Source: Ampullaceana balthica (lineage: Eukaryota; Mollusca; Gastropoda; Lymnaeidae). Taken from it: a stretch of DNA of 64,000 nucleotides. The notes under the pieces were generated by a model. That model saw nothing but the letters and a program-made list of their open reading frames with translations. It did not search any database and had not been told where the DNA came from. Shown in pieces: positions 24,101 to 36,200 of this stretch. The DNA lies in assembly GCA_944989445.1 (NCBI GenBank), contig CALYLW010000997.1, forward strand, positions 372,751 to 436,750. The letters run 5' to 3'. Both the position numbers and the translations under genes were made by a program. The stretch's first letter is position 1, and every line of letters begins with the position of its first letter.

Positions 24101-27100
24101 ATAATAAAAACACTACTACAGTGTGCCTGCTAAATTTCAGCTCGATTTGATCACGGGAAAGGTTTATAAAAACATGTTTAATATAATGAGCATCATGCGA
24201 ATGATTAGCATAAACATTTACAGATAGGGAATATATTTTTTTTAATTATCGTCAATATAATACGCACCGCACCGCGTGACTGGAAAATATTAAAATGTTT
24301 GTTCACTATAACACGCACCGCGACACTCAAGCACAAAAATTAACATCCTAGATAGAGATACATAGAGATAATCTTTAAAATTCGTTAATTTAATTAGAGT
24401 ACATTCAATCGCTCTGAAATTTTGGTAGATCATTTTTATCGTCGGCACGAATGTGCCTGTGAAATTTCAGCTTGCTAGCATATGGTAACGCTGGTTAAAA
24501 ATCAATCTCTAAGTTTTTTCGGCAAACCATCAAACAATCAAGTAGACGCAACGAGTTAATATAAAGGATTTGAAAAAGAAGAAAAATGTGCTGATTTAAG
24601 CCTGAGGATAACGGAAAAAGATGAGAGATTACAAATATTCTGCAGGAAAGGACTAAGGTGCTCGAGAGTGTTGTAAAAAAAGATTATGAAATTTTGAGCT
24701 TAAGAGAATTACTAAGAGAGAATGCGGAACATGTAGTTGAAAATCATCAAGTACTCATTGAAAATTAATAATGGAAAAACTAAGTGTGCAAATACGTTTA
24801 TAGAAAATAACACACCTAAGGATGAAAAGAAGGAAAGTAAGATTTAAATAAATGATGAAGCTAAATTTGATGAATGTGAATTAAAGGATTACGCTCATCA
24901 CAACTCATTTCTCTTTGCAACTATTCTTTTGCATACAGATAAATATTTATAATTAATATGATAGTAGCATGTATATGATCAAAGTTGTGAAACTTTTAAT
25001 GTTTATTTATAGTCATACAAATCTGTATTTATGTTTCGCAGCCTTGTACATGAAATAGAGTTATGATGAGCGCCCCACACTTTTATGTGCAGTGAATAGG
25101 TTCACGGATTTCACCTGAAATCATAGAACATTTTTATTTTCTCCTTTTTAGTGCACTTTCTATATGTAAATAAAAGCGTGTCCTTTTATTTGAAAAAAAG
25201 ATTATTTTAAACGTTTTTTTATTATTTAAGTGATTTGTGTCAAAAAAAATTACGCGAATAAAACATTAAAATTAAATTCCTCGGGAAACTATTATCTAAA
25301 ATGCTTGGGAACAAATTCGAACTTGCCAATACAGTTCCTCCTTGCACTCGTGTAATTCAGTTTACCATCAGACCTCCATGCACACATAGTTTCGTCATTG
25401 ACTTGGTATGTGAAAGCCGAAGCCTGCTCGTCGCAGACCAGCGAAGCCGAGTACAGAGTTACTTGGCTTGAATCTCGTGGGGATGTGGATGGCATCAGCC
25501 AAGAACCTGGATAATGGATAATTAGGTTAATTTATTTCTAAGTTTGTGTTTGCTTGCCTTTAGACACGAGGAATTGGAAGGAAAACGTAATTTTTGTTTC
25601 TCAAATTCAGTGCCATGTAATAAAAGCGTGTTTTTTTTAAAAATTAAACCCTTCATTTTACCCATTGTTTACTTACCCATTGTTTATTTTCCAATTTTTA
25701 ATGTATTTGGTGTGTCCCTGTCTTAGCCGTGTTTTAATTATTACAATTTGCAAAAAGGACTCACTCTTCATAGAATAAAATACATTTTTAACTATTTATT
25801 ACCTCCCTTTGATTACTACGAATACAATTTTATTGTTGAGTAAACAGCAAACAAACAAAAAACACTGGAACGGAAAAGGAAATAACTTGATAGCCGAATG
25901 TTCAAATTAAATGGAATTGTTTGTAATGTTAACTGACATACAAGTGTCTGCCCATTGTCAGCTTAATCGAGCAATGCCAAACGCGTCAAAATGACGTTGC
26001 TAGATTTAACGCTAACACACACAGAGAGTAGCTAGTTTTTATTGTTGTTGTTTTTTTAAGCTTGTAAACATTCGACAGCATTGCAGGAATTAATTTAAAA
26101 TTTGATTTTATGGAATAACAATCACCTTTCTTTTTTTCCCAACAATGCTTGATCAACAGATCAATGAAATTAGGAAGCCTTTGATAATGAAATAAATTGC
26201 TCTTATTAAAAAATCAATTACTTTCAAACATTAAATATGTTTATTTTATTTTAAATTAGAGCAATTTTTTTCTGTTCTTACTGCAACTTTCAATCATGCT
26301 TTTGACTCTAATTATCTAATTTCCCCACTCGTCGCTATCTCTGGGAAAGTGATATTATAATAGAGAATTTAATATACAAATATGAGCAGTGCTTAAAATG
26401 GTTCTGGAAAAAGATTACAAAGTCGTAAAAGTCTTGCTACACTCAACTGTTATGCTGTTAGCAGAGGAATATGCAAAATGAAAAAAAAATTGAATTTCAA
26501 CTTGTTGAAAAACTGAAAACAAAAAAAATTATCAGTTCATATGTATGACTCTATCTTGAAAGTCATTGAAACTAATCCCGTAACATAATATTAAGTCAAT
26601 TTTCAGTTAGAGTAATCGCGTAACATAATATTAAGTGAATTTTCGTGAAGAAATATTGTTCAGTAAATTATTTACCAAAGCATACATATCTGTAAAAAAA
26701 ATATTTAATAAGGTAAAAATAAAACTTAGATGTCAATAACATACCATTGAAAAATATAATATATTGTGCTGCAGATGGGGCTCTTGTTATGATGGGAAAG
26801 TAAAATGTTTAAAAATTAAGAAAAAATAAATGTAGGAATTCTTCTTGTGTATTTTAAAATTTATGAGGAAAACTTAGTAGAGTAGTAAATTTCACCTGTT
26901 TTAAATGAATTACAAAATTCAGTTTTAAAATGTATCAATGGGACTGCAATAAAGCTTAATATGAAAATTTCTTTAATCTATTTTGTGAATAACAAAATGA
27001 AGACTATGTGAAAATTTGACTTCAAAATGGATTATGATGTCTTGTGAAAGAAAATTGCTTGAAAAGATTTATAGAAGTGGTTGATACTTATTTTTAAACT

Positions 27101-28278
27101 TCAAAGCTGATTTGAAGGGTCTGTCTTTGGTAAAGCATTTGTGAGATATTAAGCAAATTACTTTGATAAAATTTGTTTTAAAATCTAACTTCAAGGAATA
27201 TAAATAACCAATAAACACAAAGTTGAAAATATTAACTTTAATTAAAGAAGGTTTTAAACAAAATTGTGGATAATTTCATTGGATAAAAAAGGGAAGTGAC
27301 TGATACTACACCATGCACTTGTTATTGTACTTGTCAATCATCTGAAAATTCTAATGGTTGAGAAGAATGATGTTTAATTTAAATAAACTTATGTTCAAAC
27401 TTGGAAGAGTCAGCGATTGTTAGTGGATTTCATATGTATATTCATACAAAGCTATAATGTTTTATAGTATTTCAAATATGGATTATCAGAAAGAATTCCC
27501 AGATATGCAAAAAGATGTCAGGTGTCAGGTTTTTTTACAAAACAACCAACTCACCAGGTGTAAAGTATTTTTGACAAGACAACCAACTCACCAGGTGTGC
27601 AGTGTTTGGTGACATTGTTAAACTGGACACTCCTGCATGAAAGAAACTCACGTGCACATCTTGCTACACACGACACTGGTGACACGTCAGTCCAACCATA
27701 GGATAATGAAATCATTTGAACTGTAGCATCCGTGTTTCTCTTGAAATTTCTGCCGTTATCGGATCTAGACACGGCTTACAAATATATTTATAGAGAGATA
27801 TACTTTGTTACATAATTTTATTGAAGTGAAATGGTCATAAGAAGAAGGCAAATGAGTTTAAATTACCTTTTTAAAAACACAAATATATCTTTTAAAAGAC
27901 TATTCATTACATCATAGTTATAACAACAATAATGTCTCTTAAATTAAAATTGTTTTTACGAATATCATGTTTTTCTTGTGTCCGTCTTCTTTTTAAACAT
28001 TTTGCTATGTGTCAATTTTAAATCAATTTGTCTTGAGAAAAATGTTAAAGCTTCTCTTTTTTCTGAATATGTTCCATTCGAATTATAACGAGAGAATGTT
28101 TTCATCAACACGCAAAAATCTTAAATAAGATCATTAAATATATCTATTATATTTATATGAAGTACTGCAATGAACACATACAATGTATGAACTTTAAATG
28201 TGACCGCCTACCTAGGAAAAAGACCACTATCACGAAGAAAAGGTATATCAACATATCTTTAAATATTTCCTTCACCAT
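20964..28278 (-). CDS. Lectin gene C: secreted PAN-like plus C-type lectin domain protein (5 exons)
   Basis: Join of 28278-28212, 27774-27592, 25506-25327, 22111-21929 and 21103-20964; 753 nt, 250 residues. It matches gene B exon for exon: hydrophobic signal peptide, PAN-like exon (SCVARCAREFLSCRS, HCTPG) and a long-form CTLD with YWVGLDD, FVWADG, QPD, LND and FICES. The predicted ligand type is galactose-like, as for B. Intron 3 (25326-22112) is 3.2 kb against 0.6 kb in B, because an LTR-element remnant, a 61-bp tandem array and a MITE have accumulated there; it keeps the GC donor. The exon 2 donor is duplicated 37 bp downstream. Upstream sequence to about 28640 is alignable with the sequence upstream of B to about 16180, so the duplication included the promoter region. 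Confidence 0.88.
21331..21475. mobile_element. hAT-type MITE in intron 4 of gene C region
   Basis: Ends CAGAGGCGTAAC and GTTACGCTTTTG, flanked by TACTGGAC and TACTGGGC (7 of 8 identical). An inverted copy of the same family is at 58871-59042. The 8-bp duplication and CAG ends indicate hAT. Confidence 0.72.
21929..22111 (-). CDS. Gene C exon 4, CTLD core
   Basis: 183 nt beginning NHGRLYTIQTPEKLDRL and containing YWVGLDDMDNEGEFVWADG; acceptor CTCTAAAG, donor GTAACA. Confidence 0.89.
22344..22660 (+). mobile_element. Candidate LTR of a retroelement
   Basis: 317 bp starting TGTCAGGGAAATG and ending GAACGTAACA, followed at once by a primer-binding-site-like sequence. No second LTR was found, so the call rests on the TG...CA ends and position. 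Confidence 0.45.
22661..22680 (+). promoter_or_regulatory. Primer-binding-site-like motif
   Basis: TTTGGGGCTACGTCCGGGAT resembles the tRNA-proline-type primer site used by many LTR elements; two or three positions differ from the classical form. Confidence 0.4.
22888..23330 (+). repeat. 61-bp tandem repeat, about 7 copies
   Basis: Unit contains CAGTCAATCAACGCAACGTG, GGCCTGTTCTACCCACGTC and AAGTGTGGTGTAGGTGCCGTT. The first four copies are nearly identical and later ones decay. Since 61 is not a multiple of 3, the same peptide recurs in all three frames, which produces the overlapping open frames here. Confidence 0.92.
23541..24900 (+). pseudogene. Degenerate coiled-coil (gag-like) frame of the LTR remnant
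   Basis: ATG at 23541 opens MDRAPLAEIYELLVFEKLKE and continues lysine/glutamate rich with several stops. After a MITE-1 insertion (23978-24580) the same composition resumes. The position after the PBS-like motif suggests gag, but no zinc knuckle or protease was seen. Confidence 0.4.
23978..24580 (-). mobile_element. MITE-1 copy
   Basis: TATAAATCCTTTATTTATGA at one end and GAGTTAATATAAAGGATTT at the other; inverted relative to the copies at 43.0 and 43.5 kb. It splits the gag-like frame. Confidence 0.75.
25327..25506 (-). CDS. Gene C exon 3, linker and CTLD start, GC donor
   Basis: 180 nt. It contains LVCDEQ, TMCAW and SARRNC, in the same arrangement as gene B. The donor is GCAAGT, giving a GC-AG intron. 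Confidence 0.86.
27540..27601. repeat. 37-bp tandem duplication spanning the exon 2 donor of gene C
   Basis: The block CCAACTCACCAGGTGT occurs twice, 37 bp apart. The right copy is the real exon/donor boundary and the left copy is a duplicate donor inside the intron. Confidence 0.8.
27592..27774 (-). CDS. Gene C exon 2, PAN/apple-like domain
   Basis: 183 nt from an acceptor ending TTTGTAAG to a GTGAGT donor. It reads VSRSDNGRNFKRNTDATVQ at the start and HCTPG at the end. A second copy of the donor context lies 37 bp into the intron. Confidence 0.84.
28212..28278 (-). CDS. Gene C exon 1, signal peptide
   Basis: 67 nt. MVKEIFKDMLIYLFF is followed by a valine/phenylalanine core; donor GTAGGC. 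After splicing, the core runs into LAVSRS, a plausible cleavage region. Confidence 0.84.
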
Positions 28279-28639
28279 TTCCAACCAGCCTCGAAATATT
28301 TTTATCAATCACGTATCTCGTTAACAAATGAACTGTAAAGGGATTTTTTAATAAGAATACCACGTGTGTCACGTTTTAATGATTTTTGGAACAACTAGAA
28401 ACAAAGTAAAAATGTTTTCCGGGTTTGTTTGTTTTTTTACACACAGAATAAAGTGGTTGCAAGTGTATTTTCCTTCATCTAAACAGGATACACGACATGC
28501 CAATTAGATTATTCTTTGATCATGCGCGCAGGAAGACAAAATAGACTCTCACGTTTAATTAAGTTTTCTGATTGACTCAAGGGTTGTTGTAAAGATAATC
28601 CTATTGTGTGTGGGTATTGGGGGGAGAGAGAGGCCTCAA

Positions 28640-29101
28640 CGGGGCAAATTAATTTTAATCGGTTAAATTTTTTAACGATTAATCGATTAATTACTCGTTA
28701 ATTTCCTAACATATATATATATGTATATATTGTTCAGAGTAGCCAAACAAGTATTTTGAATAAAGACATTTAAGGTTTAATTTATTTTGAGAAAGTATTA
28801 CTTGTAACAAGATTTGGTCGTAACCGAATTATTTTTATTTAAAGTTAAAAAGAATCAACGTGCATAACGTATTCCTGATTTTAATTTGCATTATTGATCC
28901 ACATCTTTCACTAAATAGTTCCTTCTTTGAAGTTGAACAATTTTAATCATCTGCTTTATTATTGGTGTTTGACAGATATTGGTTGATAGTTTGTTATGTT
29001 TATTGCAGGTAAATAAGTAATTGAGAACTTTAAGTTTAAAATTATTATATACTGGTATTTAAATAAACGAACCTTTGGGTGAACCCAAAGTTTGTGAAGA
29101 A

Positions 29102-29181
<80 letters not shown>

Positions 29182-30134
29182 TTATATTTGAAAATACCGA
29201 ATATAGTGATTATTTTTATTGTGGTTAGTGCAACTAAGTCTTAGGAGTTACATGGATGTTTTAAATTATATATATTATACTTTGGAGTGGGGGGGGGTAA
29301 ATTATTTATTAAGAAGAATTTGGAGTTGGTGTCTTTTTTAACAATTTTATCTTTTGTTAAAATATTTTATTGAACCTTAAATCACATTGATAATATCAGC
29401 AATAAGTTGGTTAATTTATGTGTTTTGTAAGAGTCGTTTGAAGTCTGTGGCTTTTATTTTACAGTTATTTTGTTTATATCTTATGATTAGAGAATTCGAT
29501 CAGTAATATCATCTAAAGAGAACCACATGACCATATGATATTGAATGCTGATTTTGTTGGATTTTTTTTTATAAATAAGCCACGAGTTATGACAGCTTCA
29601 GACAATGACAGAAAATTTTCACCTCAAGAACATTGCACTATATCTTTCTTTGTTGCCAGATACTGTGTTATGTTTGATATAAATTACTAAACAATCCTCT
29701 ACCAGCACAAACAAATCCAATACTAACTGATAATTGTTTAGATTAATAAGCAAAACTGCCTTTCTGAGGTTATTAAACACCACGAGCGCCATGTGTAACA
29801 TTAGAATTAAGGAGTGGAAATGAATAAAAATCTGTGGTAAAACTCTACACTCTACATGGCTTCGGTCATCTCATTGAACAAGAGGTGATCTGATTTAGAG
29901 AACCGCACAAATAAGTCGATTTTTCTTTAATAGCGATTTAATTTTTAATCTTAGTTTGCTTTTTATTGCAAAAATAAAGAATAGTATTGGAAGCGAAATT
30001 ATCAATGCAATTTGTTTTGTTTTGGTTTTTTTTATTTTTAATTTTTAATCATATCTTTAAAAAACGAAATTATAATAACATTAAAACGGTACTAACAGTT
30101 ATAATTAAGTTTTAAAAAATGTACTATCACTAAG
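28640..30134. other. Intergenic C/D
   Basis: Holds a partial hAT-type end (TTTTTAACGATTAATCGATT near 28669), an AT array at 29101-29180 and, from about 29580, the 3' flank of gene D, which is alignable with 46270-46600 downstream of gene E. No independent gene was supported. Confidence 0.5.
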
Positions 30135-30250
30135 TCAAAGATTTATTTCACAAACATAAAACTCATTTTGGTCACACTTGGCACCATTAAAAACATCATT
30201 TTCTTCATCGTATGTCACGCAATCTTCATCGCCCTTGGTGTCGGAGGTGT
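30135..30250 (-). CDS. Gene D exon 5, CTLD end and stop
   Basis: 116 nt. Acceptor CTTTCAG, then TSDTKGDEDCVTYDEE, AKC, YVCEINL and TGA. It has no M-start ORF of its own and was found by frame and paralogy. Confidence 0.86.
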
Positions 30251-33200
30251 CTGAAAGGTACAAAATAAAATTGCATGATGACTTTTATGAATAGTTTTTT
30301 TCTGTTAAAGCTGTGTAACAACTAAAACACATTATAAGTTTATCTATCATAATCTATCATCGCAAACATATTGACATTAAAATTTTGTCCTTATGATTTT
30401 CGTTAATAAATACTCCAATATTTTAGAAAATGTATTTCACAATGCGATAATTAATGTTTTTTTTAAATTAAAAATCTTCCATAAATCGTGTTTAATATTC
30501 TCCGATCCAATTTTTTTTTAAAGCTATTGAAACTGCCATATCGATTACATGATCTATAAAAGATGTGGGGCTTGTAATTTTTTATTATACCGAAAAGTAA
30601 TTTTGTATCTGTGGATTAGCTTCTACCAGATCATTATATTTATTGTATAACATTAGATTAAAAGCCGTCGTGGACTATGCAAACACCTAACAAACGTACG
30701 CAGGGATTATCTTATATTAGATAGGCAAACATTGTTAATATGAAAAAAAATAATAAAGTCAGCAAAAAACCAAGAAGGCTTGAGAAGACATTTCAATGGC
30801 TCTACTTGTTCGTACGCCAATAATCATATTTTCCCAAATTAAAGATTTTGAGAACTTTCATGTACTAGCGTCTCCATGGCGTCAATCACGTATTTTCGTG
30901 TACGTACTTTTAGGGAACAACGACTTGTACATGAGTGGCGTAAGCTCCTGATTGTCATCAACCCATTTAAATTGCCCCTCGTTGTCTATGTCATCGAGTC
31001 CAACCCAGAATGTGTCTCCTCGTCCGTTGGCGGCTTGTTTAAGGACATCTATTTTCTTGGTTTCCTTTAAGGTTACGAGATGGGCTTCAAAACCTGGAAA
31101 ACAACAAAACCAATAGTTAACCAAAAGAGAATGATGACTGGGAATATCCGAACGTTTCCCGAAACAAACGCGATCTTTTGTTTCTACATTCATTTTTTAG
31201 ACTCTTAATTAGTGCTAGCTCTACCCGCCTATTCTGTATGCTGTCACATCCTTTTTCTACTCACTTCTATTGTATTATCTAACACGCTTTTTATTGCATC
31301 ACAATTTTTACTTATAACCGTATTAATAAAATATTTCCACAAGTAAACAGCATGAAATATTTCACACCAAAGGTCAGGGTGTCCAAAGTCTTTTCGCGCT
31401 TAAATTTTAACTCGCCCGCGACTTCACTTTAAATAAATTAATTGACTGACATATTTTTTTCTGTAACGTTATTATATTTATAAGAAAAGGGAAAATTCTG
31501 TCCTGTTTTGAGTACGTCAAATGATTGATAAAATCGATGACATATTATTGTTTACCAATTAATTGACCTTCAAAGTTATAAACACCAAATATATTTATTT
31601 GCTTCCGTTTGTTCCGCTGTCGATAACATTAAATTACCCTTGGAAAAAATATATGTAGTTGTTACTGAGTGGGCCTCAGCCAAGACGGGTCCGTCCGAAC
31701 TGTGTACTAGCAACACTTGTCTGTAGCAAACTCATCGAAGAAGATGGAAAAGCTTTTAAACTTCCCTATATCATTGACCAAAAGTTCTTTTGCCAAAAAT
31801 CTTAATATTATCATGTTATTAAGCTAGTGATATCCAGGGAGAATACAGAGATCTGTATCATTATGATCTAAGATGGCTCAGTGAGGTGACAGCCCTTCAG
31901 CGCTCCTTCACTCTTAGAAATGAATTTGGACAATTAATTAAAGATAAGGAACTACCAATTTTAGACCTAACTTGTCCTGGTTTTTTTTGGCACATTTTGC
32001 ATTTTTAGTTGATGTGACAAGACGTCTAAACCTTCAAAACACAAGTCTTCAATGGCACAATACAGTAGTAGGCCAATTATATTCATATATCAAGACCTTT
32101 CGGAAAAAGCTGCAACTTTTTCAAAAGGCGACTGTCTCAAATTCAGCCTAGTATCCCAAATTTCCCCTCACTACAGAAAATCATGACAAGTTTTCAAGGA
32201 AGAAACTTCAATTAGCCAAAGCAAAGGTAAGACCCAGATTTCATATCCCTGGCTGATGAATTTCAAAGACACTTTCAGGACATTGCAATTTTTGTAAAGG
32301 AAATCATGATTTTTTTCTTCACATTTTCTCTATTGAACAGATGATCTCCAGGTTATCTGAAACGGGAACTTATTGAGTTGCATAGCTAAATGTCACATCA
32401 GAAAACAACAGCTTTCTCTCATTGAATTTTACCATCAGCTTGAAAAGGACAGATTTCAAGATATTCGAACATTTGCTAATAAAATGCTTATCTTTTTGTA
32501 GCTCGACATACTTATGCGAGCATACATAGTCAGTTATGTATTGTAACAAGAACAATATGAGGACGAGACTAAGTGAATCTCACCTGCGTGATATCATACG
32601 TATCAAACAATTAGGCTGACCTCACATATTTACTGCAGTCAAGAACTCAGTTTCACGCTTCACGTTAAAATATTGCAATAAAAATTTATCAGCGTATGTT
32701 ATTTATTTATTAACTTAATCCGGCCACCGCATATCTTTACTTCATGGAATATGGCCCTCTGTGCAAAAAGTTTGTACGCCCCTGCCAAAGGTGCTCGTGG
32801 TGTTATTAAGAATTTTCGGTAATTCGTGTGTGTAATAATTATCTTAAAGTTACTTTGGTCTACTGACGTTATGTTCATAAGGGGCCGTCCATAAAGTATG
32901 TCACGCACCTAGGGGGGAGGGGGGTCACACATTTGTGACTATGTGTGACGAGGTGAAGGGGGAGGTATTTAAGGAATGTGACGTAACATCAAAACGCGCA
33001 AATTTAAATAAAATGTCCACTTAAATATTTGATTGCTTACAATTTATTTAATGGCGTTTACGTTTTAAATGGCTTTCCACGTGTTACGATATTAGAGTGC
33101 AGCCTACACTAAATACATGCTTAAATAACAAAAAAGTGGTTTGAAACATGATCAATTCCAAAACGAGAATATGGCTTTTTTTTCCTTTTTTTAGTGGGGG

Positions 33201-36200
33201 GGGGCCAACACTTTGTGACGTCATATTGAAGGGGGGTCTAAGTTGTGTGACTACGTGTGATTGGGGGGGGGGTAAAAATCAGCCAAAATCGCGTTACGTC
33301 ATTTATGGACGGCCCTTAATTCATTTATTTTCATGCTATACTGCTAGTTTTTCGATCTGTTCTACATACAAATGTGCTTAAGATAGGTCAACTCGAAATT
33401 TATTCAGGAAAAAAGGGCTTGTCAATAAGATTGCCTGCCCCTATGTAAAATAGGACGCAATAATCTTCTGTATAGGAGTAGCATCTGTAACAGATAAGAT
33501 AAGATAATACAAAAGTTTGTTTAAATTACTTGCGCACTTAGACCTTGCGTGATCGTAGAACATTCGATCAGTCGAGACCCACAGACAGGACTTGGCGTTA
33601 TCTGTCGTGTATAACTGGAAATGTCTGTTCTCAACGCAATTTTTTTCCCTGTAGAAAGTGACATCAGTTGCTTGCAGAGGCATATCCAGAGTACCATTTG
33701 ATCCTCCTACACAAAAACAGGTGCATATTTATTATTAAGATATTTATCACTATTTCTATCTCAAAATATGTTTGACGTTTCTTTAATGTCTATAATAAAA
33801 TATTCTATTTGAAGAAAAAAAATGTTCAATCACCTCCTTCCCAAACAATTTTACATTAACAAATTAAGTTTAACACGGGGTATAATAGTGTAGGATATTT
33901 TCAGCCATATATTGTTGTTTTGTTGTTGTTGTTGTTGTTGTTGTTTTTTTGTTTTTTTGCACTCATCCGACCCCTGGATATCTTTTAATCTCCAAAAAGA
34001 TACTATTTTTACCTATATTTTACCACAACACTGTGTGTAGTTGGGCCCCAAACTACTATTTGACAGTTAATGTGGCCCTCCGGCAGAAAAGTTTGGAGAC
34101 CCCTGCTCTACATCAATGTTATTCCCAAGCAAAGACTCATATAGTCATAAATCTTTAGACATGTATTGGTGGCAGAGTTGAAACAACCATAATTTACTTA
34201 TGTTATTATGTATTAATGTCACTTTAATTAAAATCGAATTATCTTGTAGAACAATAATTTTGTTTAATGGCGCACTTGTTCGCTAGATTCTTCGTCTTGC
34301 CTTTTGAGTTTGCTGAACACCCTGTCATTTTCTCAATTCTGCCCATATACACCCCCGTAACTGATTTTATACACACATTTATATAAATGATTTACCCAAC
34401 AACATCTCAATAGGTAAAAAAGTTATGTTATTTGCTGATGATTGTATAATCCATAGAACAATTAAATCAGAACAAGATAGCAAAATTTTACAAAAAGACT
34501 TTGATGAATTGATAAAATGGGAAACTAACTGGAGTATGTCTTTCCACCCAGAAAAGTGTCAACTGTTAAGAGTAACAAAGAAAAAGAAACAAATAAATTC
34601 AAAATATTACATTCATGGAAAAGAACTGACCCAAACTAAAGATGCAAAATACTTAGGAGTCTTAATAAATGAGAAACTATCATGGAATCCCCATGTCAAA
34701 TGAAGTTATTAAAAAATCAAACAAAACTTTAGGCTTTATAAAAAGAAACTTTAACAAATGTAATAGAGATATAAAACTAAAATGCTACCTCACTTTGGTG
34801 AGACCTGTACTAGAATATGCATCTTCTGTATGGGACCCAATCCACCAAAGAAAACATTGATAAACTAGAACAAATTCAAAAAAGAGCTGCCAGATTCATT
34901 ACTGGAGAATATTCAAAACTGACAAGAATAACACCATTAGTTAAATCATTAAACCTTGAAACACTAGAGGATAGAAGAACCAATAGCAAAGTAGTAATCA
35001 TACATAAAGCAATTAATTCTAATTTAGAAATACAACACAAAGATAACTTAATACAACCCTCAGATAGACGTAAGGATAAAAACACCTTTCTTATTCCGTA
35101 TGCAAGAACAAACACATACACATTTTCGTTCTTCTTTCCGGAATTCGGGCGTGGAATGGGTTGCCTGAAGAAACCAGGAAAACCAAAACTTTATCAACAT
35201 TTAAATCTCTAATAAAAATGCAGGACTAAACAGAAACCATAGATAAGCGTAGGACGCAATAATCTTCTGTATAGAAGGAGCTTCCGTAAACAGATAAGAT
35301 AAGAAAGAAAACTTGAGGTTTATAAACTACCCAGATTCTAGTTTTCTCTTGTATTTAAAGGTTTCACTCAAAAGTTAAAACAATAAGTGATATTTTATAA
35401 ACCTGCAATTTTTAAAATTTTTGTAGCGCCCATGAAGTGGCTCAAAATGTGTGGTCCTCACCTTCCTTGTGCCTTTCTAGCTGCGCCACTGACTTAAACA
35501 GTATTAAAGTAAATATCTTCTGTTCTATTACATTAAAATTATGCTTTACCCTTGTTATTTTTTAGTGATTATTTTGTATTGTTTTGAAATTGTAATGGGG
35601 GACTGGATTATTTTAGGGGTGACATTAGTTTACAGCTAAGAGAGGTTTTATTTATTATATTCCCCGTGGGGACACCTTGTATGGGGAATGGATTTTTTTT
35701 TACTCCGGCACACAAAGTACGGGATAAACATTGAAGTTACAAGAGCTGAAAGAGCAAGTCCGAGATTAACGGAAACTTCCTGCAAATGATAAACAACATA
35801 ATGTTGTAAAGACACTCGGGTCAAGATGTTCAAGAAGTGACTTGGAATTGAAAGCACTTAGAAAAAAGAGGGGGATGGGTGTATGAAGGTTACTTTGTCT
35901 AATAAATTTAACAAGATTTATTTCTATATAAATTAGGGCTGTTAACGATTATTCAAATTGAATCGTTAACTTTTGAAAAATTAACAATTAATTAATCGTT
36001 AATTTCGATTAAAGACAAAAATTGAAATTTATGATTTCATAAGTAACATTTAAAAAATTAGTAGTCGAAAATCGAAATAACACTGGAATTTCTTCTTTAT
36101 ATAATATCTTTTAACCATCAACGCTAACAGACAAATGTGTTGACATTATTTGATTCAAGTGATGAGCGGGTTTTATTGAAAATATTACCAGCCGAGCTAA

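Noticed and set aside
34425..35212. Functional reverse transcriptase gene
   Set aside because: Two frameshifts and a missing N-terminal half show a dead LINE copy.
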